A stretch of 25,366 nt of DNA, taken from the IMG/VR virus record IMGVR_UViG_3300009180_000202, positions 1-25,366 of that record. One strand, written 5' to 3'. The translations under genes and the position numbers were made by a program. Positions 13,157 to 17,865 of this stretch are shown piece after piece. The notes under the pieces are model-generated. The model worked only from the letters and a program-made list of their open reading frames with translations, ran no database searches and was not told the DNA's origin. This DNA comes from a virus. The first letter of the stretch is position 1. The number at the start of each line of letters is the position of its first letter.

Positions 13157-14406
13157 ATTACGAACAAACATTTATTGGCTCCTGTTTACAAGACGGAGCT
13201 TATGTAGACTTAGCAATCCAAGACGGCCTTGTGCCAGCTTGTTTTACCACAGACGACCGCAGGGATATTTGGATGGCCCTGCTTGGCAATAGAACAGAGG
13301 GCAGGCAAACAGACACAACAGGTATTTTTATGCAGATGGGTACTAAATGCCCTTCTGAGGAGCTGTTTGCTTGTGAAGCGGCGGCCCCCACAACGGCTTA
13401 TGCTAAGAAGTGCCTAAAAACCATCATTGAGGCTTATGGAATAGCCCTTATTAAGCCAGCTTTGAAGGGTGTTTTAGAGAAGATTGACAAGGGGCTAGAC
13501 TATGACGCTGTAAAATCGTCTGTAGATGCCCTAGAATCCATTTTAAGGCCATCTGTCAGTACAGATGTCTCAATGCCCCAAGTTGTGGATGAGGCCGCAT
13601 TATGGGCAACCCAACAATGTTCTGGCAATGTTCCTGTGGAAACTGTTGTTACGCTTGGACTTAAGACATTTGATGCTCTGGCAAGTCCCATTCAAGAGCA
13701 TGAGTATGTTGTTGTAGGTGCTAGAACATCAACAGGTAAGAGCAGTTTCATGGCTCAAGTGGCAGGCCACAATCTCAAGAGGGGCTTAAAGGTGGCCTAT
13801 TTTACGCTAGAAACCAGCAGCAAGAGCCTTGTATTGCAAATTGCCGCACAACGAGCTGGGGTGAACCTCCGCAATCTTCGTGATGAGTTTGAGCCACAGC
13901 AGGCTAAGTTTCAGCAAGAATTAGCACACTTGAGAACTCAACCGTTGCTGGTGTTTGACCGTGACTTAACGCTAGATAAGATTGAGGCACGTTGCCGCTT
14001 ATTAGCCACATCGTTCAAACCCAACCTTGTGATTATTGATTATTTGGGGCTTATCAAGGTGAAGGCTGATGGGGCTTATGAACGCATGAGTGCATTGAGC
14101 AAGGCCATGATTCCGTTGAAGAAAACATTAGGCTGTACGCTGATGGTGGCGGCACAACTCAATCGCGGCAACGAACGTGAGGACAGACCACCCACACGCA
14201 CAGACTTTCGTGATACAGGCAGCATTGAAGAAGATGCGCACAGAGTGCTTGCAATTCACCGCCCTTCAAAAGATGATAGCGGAGAACCACAGGGGCTAGA
14301 TCGCTCCAGTTTTCAAACCGAACTTTATCAACTCAAACTTAGAGATGGCCCATTGGCACAAGGACGTTGCCAATTCCAAGCAAAATATACACGATTTGTA
14401 GAATAA
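13153..14406 (+). CDS. DnaB-like replicative helicase
   Basis: The protein is 417 aa, close to the usual 400-470 of phage DnaB-type helicases. A short DnaB-type N-terminal helical domain (about 1-135) contains NYEQTFIGSCLQDGAYVDLA. The RecA-like motor carries Walker A GARTSTGKS (189-197), catalytic E220 in YFTLETSS, Walker B LVIIDYLG (292-299), the Q-motif VAAQLNRG (332-339) and the H4 segment DFRDTGSIEEDAHRVLAIHR (351-370). It would form a hexamer and unwind DNA 5' to 3' at the fork. No separate primase domain is fused, and no helicase loader is recognisable nearby. It is coupled to the exonuclease upstream and followed at 7 nt by a tRNA gene, so the mRNA probably contains both. Confidence 0.92.
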   Translation: MNYEQTFIGSCLQDGAYVDLAIQDGLVPACFTTDDRRDIWMALLGNRTEGRQTDTTGIFMQMGTKCPSEELFACEAAAPTTAYAKKCLKTIIEAYGIALIKPALKGVLEKIDKGLDYDAVKSSVDALESILRPSVSTDVSMPQVVDEAALWATQQCSGNVPVETVVTLGLKTFDALASPIQEHEYVVVGARTSTGKSSFMAQVAGHNLKRGLKVAYFTLETSSKSLVLQIAAQRAGVNLRNLRDEFEPQQAKFQQELAHLRTQPLLVFDRDLTLDKIEARCRLLATSFKPNLVIIDYLGLIKVKADGAYERMSALSKAMIPLKKTLGCTLMVAAQLNRGNEREDRPPTRTDFRDTGSIEEDAHRVLAIHRPSKDDSGEPQGLDRSSFQTELYQLKLRDGPLAQGRCQFQAKYTRFVE

Positions 14407-14413
14407 TACTCTT

Positions 14414-14488
14414 GCCTTTGTAGCTCAGTGGTAGAGCATCTGTTTTGTAAACAGGCGGTCGCAGGTTCAAATCCCGCCAAAGGCTCCA
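14414..14488 (+). tRNA. tRNA-Thr, anticodon TGT, CCA encoded
   Basis: The cloverleaf is complete: acceptor stem GCCTTTG (14414-14420) with CAAAGGC (14478-14484), discriminator T and encoded CCA (14486-14488). The D-arm is GCTC/GAGC, the anticodon stem TCTGT/ACAGG with loop TTTGTAA, and the anticodon TGT (14446-14448), reading ACA. The T-arm has loop TTCAAAT, but its stem (GCAGG/CCCGC) contains one A-C mismatch. It begins 7 nt after the helicase stop and is probably processed from the replication mRNA. It could supplement the host pool for ACA codons used by the AT-rich phage genes. Confidence 0.93.
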
Positions 14489-14501
14489 ACTTAATAAAAA
14501 T

Positions 14502-14702
14502 ATGAAAGACAATATGCAGAATGTTTATCCACTAATAGAAAACGGCCAAATCAATTACGCCAGAGCATACGGCGTATTGTCTGGCTTGTTTATTGCCCTA
14601 GAAATGGGGACATACACTAAAGAACAAGCCATTGAACAATACAACGAAATCTGGCATTTGATTAACAACCAAGAAGAAAGTGAAAGCATTTCTCGCAATT
14701 AA
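14502..14702 (+). CDS. 66-aa helical protein, unknown function
   Basis: The gene starts 14 nt after the tRNA at an ATG with an AT-rich leader and no Shine-Dalgarno. The sequence begins MKDNMQNVYPLIENGQINYA, continues with VLSGLFIALEMGTYTKEQA and ends in an Asn/Glu/Ser-rich stretch. It is wholly helical, with a moderately hydrophobic central helix too polar to be a clear membrane segment. No family recognised. Immediately after it, a 23-codon GTG frame (14680-14751) encodes an acidic tail in another phase; I do not call it as a gene. Confidence 0.6.
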   Translation: MKDNMQNVYPLIENGQINYARAYGVLSGLFIALEMGTYTKEQAIEQYNEIWHLINNQEESESISRN

Positions 14703-14752
14703 AGGGCCAGACGAGGACGAAGACGAAGAAGAAAATCCAATAGAAACATAAT

Positions 14753-14971
14753 ATGTATTACACAGAACTTAGAATCCAGAACGAACAATATCAAAGCCGT
14801 GTAGACGCAGCATGGGAAAACCGTGTGCGTGCAGAATCAGCATCTCGATTGTTCAATCACGGCCCAACCAATTTATCGCTCCACTCAAACCCAATTCAAC
14901 AATCGTTGGATGCTCGGAATCTTGTGGGGAAAGTGCAGAGCGATTCTATTTCACAGGAGGCCAGCAAATGA
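14753..14971 (+). CDS. 72-aa protein, unknown function
   Basis: ATG 14753 opens a frame whose stop overlaps the next start as ATGA. The first half is a charged helix (TELRIQNEQYQSRVDAAWEN) and the second is Asn/Ser/Gln-rich and probably flexible (HGPTNLSLHSNPIQQSLDAR). No motif is visible. It carries the AGGAGG ribosome site for the following coiled-coil gene in its last codons. Confidence 0.6.
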   Translation: MYYTELRIQNEQYQSRVDAAWENRVRAESASRLFNHGPTNLSLHSNPIQQSLDARNLVGKVQSDSISQEASK

Positions 14972-15177
14972 GTACTGCCGATGATTTTACTGTGTTTCGC
15001 AGGGTTGCTGGAGATAAAATTGCGGAACTTACTGAACGCGCCGAGAAAGCAGAGCGCGAGCTTGCCGCTAAGGATAAAGAGCTTGCCGACCTACGCGCCG
15101 AGCGTTTGCGTAATGAAACCTTCTGGCTTGGGTTTCTGCAAGACGAACTGGCGGCACAACAGAAAGCCAACAAATGA
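14968..15177 (+). CDS. 69-aa coiled-coil protein, unknown function
   Basis: ATG 14968 has a strong CAGGAGG upstream and an ATGA overlap with the preceding gene, so it is preferred over the longer frame beginning at 14812. Residues about 15-50 (AGDKIAELTERAEKAEREL and AAKDKELADLRAERLR) are a textbook heptad coiled coil rich in Glu, Lys, Ala and Leu. The C-terminus has TFWLGFLQDELAAQQ. It probably dimerises; partner unknown. The stop overlaps the HNH gene start as ATGA. Confidence 0.7.
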   Translation: MSTADDFTVFRRVAGDKIAELTERAEKAERELAAKDKELADLRAERLRNETFWLGFLQDELAAQQKANK

Positions 15178-15446
15178 AACGAACACCATTAAAACGAATC
15201 TCTAAGAAAAGACAAAATGCGCTCACCATTTATCGGAAACTTAAAAAAGAATATATTCTTGAACACGACACTTGTGAGGTGCGTGGATGTTCTCATCCTG
15301 CTTGTGATATTCACCATCGTTTATCCCTTGGTCGCGGCGGTGGTTTTCTTGAGCCAACTAATTTTATGGCTATATGCCGTTTACATCACATCCAAATCCA
15401 TAACAATCCTCGCTGGGCGGAAGCTGAACATTACTTATTAAAATAA
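15174..15446 (+). CDS. HNH endonuclease, small
   Basis: In this 90-aa protein the zinc/ββα-metal layout is visible: C34 and C39, then C44 with DIHH (H47, H48), GRGG, N63 and ICRLHH (C68, H71, H72), with H76 after it. H47-H48, N63 and H72 are the candidate catalytic H-N-H residues, and the cysteines bind a structural zinc. The N-terminus is Lys/Arg-rich (TPLKRISKKRQNALTIYRKL) for DNA contact. Free-standing phage HNH proteins of this size are either homing-type nickases or packaging/recombination nucleases. Its position in the replication block, coupled by ATGA to the coiled-coil gene, favours a role in phage DNA processing over a selfish insertion. Confidence 0.8.
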   Translation: MKRTPLKRISKKRQNALTIYRKLKKEYILEHDTCEVRGCSHPACDIHHRLSLGRGGGFLEPTNFMAICRLHHIQIHNNPRWAEAEHYLLK

Positions 15447-15450
15447 TTCT

Positions 15451-15648
15451 ATGAATACAACAGACATCAACACAATCGTTAGCTCATACGTCGATATGCT
15501 CAAAGATGGGCAAATTGACCTCCAAGACGCTTATGAGAACGGCGACCACAAAACTTATTTCTCTGCTATTGAGCGTCACTTGAAGCTCACAGAGGCTATC
15601 GACACAGGCTTAATGGCTACGCAAAAGATTAAAGCTCTTAGCGAATGA
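15451..15648 (+). CDS. 65-aa helical protein, unknown function
   Basis: The gene starts 4 nt after the HNH stop and overlaps the SWIM gene start as ATGA. The sequence is helical and acidic: INTIVSSYVDMLKDGQIDLQ, DAYENGDHKTYFSAIERHL and then KLTEAIDTGLMATQKIKAL. The repeated helix-turn-helix-like spacing suggests a small helical bundle. No catalytic motif and no membrane segment are seen. Function not inferred. Confidence 0.65.
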   Translation: MNTTDINTIVSSYVDMLKDGQIDLQDAYENGDHKTYFSAIERHLKLTEAIDTGLMATQKIKALSE

Positions 15649-15923
15649 AGGTTGAGTTTACAGGAGACAAGGGCTGTTATTTCGTGGATAGTACTGATAG
15701 TACTACGAGGCACAAAGTGGATATTCTAGCCCTGCGCGGAAAGGATATGCGCTGCAACGGCCAATGTTCCTGTAGAGATTTTGAGACTAGATGTTCTCCT
15801 GAGTGGGCTAAAAGCGGCACTATAGTAGAGCGTGATGAACCTAATTACACACGCTGTAAGCACATCACGGCTGTTATCTACGCTATAGGGAATAGGTACG
15901 CAGACCACATGAGCATCCAATGA
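15645..15923 (+). CDS. Small SWIM zinc-finger protein
   Basis: The 92-aa protein contains CSCRDFETRC followed by RCKHITAVIYA. The spacing is C41-x-C43-(27)-C71-x-H73, the signature of a SWIM zinc finger (C-x-C-xn-C-x-H), which binds DNA or protein in recombination factors, helicases and transposases. The remainder is a short beta-rich N-terminal piece and a C-terminal helix. SWIM domains are usually part of large proteins; a 92-aa stand-alone form in a phage replication block is uncommon. It overlaps the genes on both sides by ATGA and lies beside an HNH protein and an exonuclease, consistent with a recombination or junction-binding accessory. The motif is seen; the role is inference. Confidence 0.7.
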   Translation: MKVEFTGDKGCYFVDSTDSTTRHKVDILALRGKDMRCNGQCSCRDFETRCSPEWAKSGTIVERDEPNYTRCKHITAVIYAIGNRYADHMSIQ

Positions 15924-16279
15924 AGCCACCTAAAACTCATTGCAATGGCACATGGACTACCGCCAGATTCTTTGGGTTTATACGCTCCGCGCTACGCAGA
16001 ACATGGACTCGTTGGCCTGAGCAATATCGGGCTAGGCATATGGCTCGCCGCCCATACAAGGGCAAGAACAAGCTCCAGAAGTGGGAGTTTCTATGCGCCG
16101 AGTGTCAAGAGTGGTTTATGGCTAAGAACACTCAAGTACATCATAAAATAGAGTGTGGTACGCTCAAAAACTTTAATGACATAGCTGGATTCACTGAGCG
16201 TCTACTATGTCCAGCAGAAGATTTAATGGTACTTTGTAAGAAGTGCCACCAACAGAAACATCACCCAAAAGTTAAATGA
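15920..16279 (+). CDS. HNH endonuclease, Arg/Trp-rich N-terminus
   Basis: The protein is 119 aa from ATG 15920 (ATGA overlap). An internal ATG at 16040 would remove the first 40 residues, but the N-terminal block TWTTARFFGFIRSALRRTWT, then RWPEQY, is a conserved-looking feature of a phage HNH family, so the long form is preferred. The nuclease part has C59-x2-C62, VHH (H74, H75), an aromatic/acidic linker with FNDIAGF, then DLMVLCKKCHQQKHH (C106, C109, H110, H114). It is more divergent from classic HNH than the 15174 gene. Two HNH proteins within 1.1 kb suggest distinct substrates or steps. It probably acts in DNA junction or end processing. Confidence 0.75.
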   Translation: MKPPKTHCNGTWTTARFFGFIRSALRRTWTRWPEQYRARHMARRPYKGKNKLQKWEFLCAECQEWFMAKNTQVHHKIECGTLKNFNDIAGFTERLLCPAEDLMVLCKKCHQQKHHPKVK

Positions 16280-17049
16280 CACATACACTAAAACGCTTAT
16301 TCTGGGACATAGAGACATCCCCTAACGTAGTACTATCATGGCGCGTAGGCTACGACCTAAACATTGCACAAGACAACATCATCAAGGAACGAGCCATCAT
16401 CTGTATTGGGTATAAATGGGAGCATGAAAACAAATCTTATATCTTAACATGGGATAAGAACCAATGCGACAAAGCCATGCTTAAGAAGTTTCTGGAAGTG
16501 GCTGCCGAAGCTGATGAGATGGTGGCGCACAACGGAGACAAGTTTGACATTAAGTGGTTTAAGACCCGCTGCATCTTTCACGACCTTCCATTTGAACCCT
16601 ATAAGACAGTGGATACGCTCAAGTGGGCTAGAAGCCAATTCCTATTCAACTCTAATAAGATGGACTATTTGGCTAGGTACTTAGGCTTAGGGGCCAAGAT
16701 TAAAACAGAATTTGGGCTATGGAAGGACATTTGTCTACACAACAGTCCAAAGGCCATGAAGTTGATGACAGACTACTGTAAACACGACGTAGTGATACTA
16801 GAGAAGGTGTGGAAGCGTCTATCTGACCTTATGGCTGCCAAGACCCATGCTGGCGTAATGCTGGGGCATGAGAGATGGACTTGCCCGCATGATGGTAGCC
16901 GAAACATCATCACCTATGGCACATCTATCTCGGCCAAGGGAACCAAGAGCTACAAGATGAAATGCAAGGACTGCGGCCATTACTACAGCATCACGGAGAG
17001 CGTGCATAGCGAGTATGTAGCCTACAAAGCGGAGAAGAAGAAAAAATGA
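16276..17049 (+). CDS. DnaQ/RNase H-like 3'-5' exonuclease with C-terminal zinc ribbon
   Basis: The protein is 257 aa. The DEDD exonuclease motifs are present: FWDIETSP (D11, E13), AHNGDKFDIKWF (D91), and YCKHDVVILEK (D171, with H170 before it). This is the RNase H-like predicted exonuclease class related to family-B polymerase proofreading domains. A second module (about 200-240) has TCPHDGSRN and MKCKDCGHYYS, giving a C203/H205 and C230/C233/H235 zinc ribbon. No polymerase domain is attached or found nearby, so it may be a stand-alone proofreader, a repair or recombination exonuclease, or an RNA/DNA end trimmer. The C-terminus ends in AEKKKK, encoded by an A-rich stretch that overlaps the next start codon. 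Confidence 0.85.
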   Translation: MTHTLKRLFWDIETSPNVVLSWRVGYDLNIAQDNIIKERAIICIGYKWEHENKSYILTWDKNQCDKAMLKKFLEVAAEADEMVAHNGDKFDIKWFKTRCIFHDLPFEPYKTVDTLKWARSQFLFNSNKMDYLARYLGLGAKIKTEFGLWKDICLHNSPKAMKLMTDYCKHDVVILEKVWKRLSDLMAAKTHAGVMLGHERWTCPHDGSRNIITYGTSISAKGTKSYKMKCKDCGHYYSITESVHSEYVAYKAEKKKK

Positions 17050-17201
17050 ACGGCAAAGGAGACAGACCACGCCCTGTAGACCTAGAGAAGTATGCGGCTA
17101 ATTATGATGCCATCTTTAGAAAACCAACACTTAAACCAGAAAAAGTTAATACTTGTTTCAGTCCCGGAAGACTCTATTCACTTTTTAAGAAGAAAAAATG
17201 A
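17035..17201 (+). repeat. Duplicated A-rich stop/start motif
   Basis: The 15-mer AAGAAGAAAAAATGA occurs exactly twice, at 17035-17049 and 17187-17201. Each copy encodes a C-terminal Lys run and holds a stop and the next gene's start in the same ATGA. The A6 runs could permit transcriptional slippage or ribosomal frameshifting into the following gene. Confidence 0.7.
17046..17201 (+). CDS. 51-aa basic protein, unknown function
   Basis: This small frame is flanked by ATGA overlaps at both ends. It encodes NGKGDRPRPVDLEKYAANYD and ends PGRLYSLFKKKK. The strongly basic C-terminus suggests nucleic-acid binding. Ribosomes leaving the exonuclease stop would re-initiate here. No family recognised; support comes from gap-filling and coupling rather than from homology. 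Confidence 0.5.
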   Translation: MNGKGDRPRPVDLEKYAANYDAIFRKPTLKPEKVNTCFSPGRLYSLFKKKK

Positions 17202-17308
17202 CAACAGAAACCGACAAACTCAAAGCCATTATTAATGCTGTAAAAGCTTATCCGTACATTCCACGCGGATTACTTGAACTTATTGAACAAATGGAGAAAA
17301 CACCATGA
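17198..17308 (+). CDS. 36-aa microprotein, unknown function
   Basis: The frame starts within the stop of the 51-aa gene (ATGA) and ends within the start of the 186-aa gene (ATGA). It encodes MTTETDKLKAIINAVKAYPY followed by IPRGLLELIEQMEKTP, an amphipathic helix pair with no membrane segment. Its exact fit between two coupled genes supports it as a real microprotein; function is unknown. Confidence 0.5.
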   Translation: MTTETDKLKAIINAVKAYPYIPRGLLELIEQMEKTP

Positions 17309-17865
17309 GCGACCTAAATCTGCATAATTTCTACGACACTAATAACAATAGCATAGAACAGCTTAAATCCATAGGCTTTCCTGTAGTGGCTCCTTGGTGG
17401 TCTGACACTCTAAAGATTACGTCTGGATGCAAGGACTTCACTGTCCTCGCAGAGCATATTTGGGGCGGCCAAGAGGACTGTGTAGACATTAACAACAAAG
17501 CCAGCATCATCACTGTGCATTGCGATGCTTGGCATCCTCAAGGCAAGTATCTTGCCACAATCAAAGGAGGATCGCGTTGCATCAATTTACACGGCAACGT
17601 AATGTCACACGGCTCTGAGGTGGACGTAGATATTGGAAATTGGAGCGACCAAAGCGATGAACCAACCAAGGAAGTTGTTCTTGGCCTTTACAGCAAGACA
17701 GGAAAACCTATTGTAGTGCGGGTGTTAAATGGCACAACACCAATTTTTATTACAGAAACAGGGCCATACGTCTATGCGTTTCCTAAGCCTGACACTTGGT
17801 ATCACAAGTGCTGCGTATGGATGTTTCTTACCAGTTTGCGGTTGTGGAAGAAACTGGCTAAATAG
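17305..17865 (+). CDS. 186-aa protein, possibly beta-solenoid, unknown function
   Basis: This is the last gene of the plus-strand block, coupled by ATGA to the microprotein. The middle shows repeating short beta strands with Asn/Gly turns (HIWGGQEDCVDINNKASIIT, then VMSHGSEVDVDIGNWSDQSD), as in small beta-solenoid or jelly-roll proteins. The C-terminal 20 residues (CCVWMFLTSLRLWKK) are amphipathic to hydrophobic and could contact membrane. No signal peptide. I do not recognise the family. The stop codon directly abuts the stop of the convergent virion gene (TAGCTA at 17863-17868), leaving no room for a terminator, so late transcription may read antisense into this gene and early transcription into the virion gene. 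Confidence 0.65.
   Translation: MSDLNLHNFYDTNNNSIEQLKSIGFPVVAPWWSDTLKITSGCKDFTVLAEHIWGGQEDCVDINNKASIITVHCDAWHPQGKYLATIKGGSRCINLHGNVMSHGSEVDVDIGNWSDQSDEPTKEVVLGLYSKTGKPIVVRVLNGTTPIFITETGPYVYAFPKPDTWYHKCCVWMFLTSLRLWKKLAK

Noticed and set aside
14680-14751. 23-codon GTG frame with an acidic DEDEDEEE tail
   Set aside because: It is too short, lacks a Shine-Dalgarno and has no coupling. A frameshifted extension of the 66-aa gene is possible but nothing in the sequence forces it.
15688-16340. TAGTACTA motifs near 15688 and 16328 as copies of the 4842 operator
   Set aside because: They fall inside coding sequence, are short, and their flanks do not match the inverted repeat at 4842.
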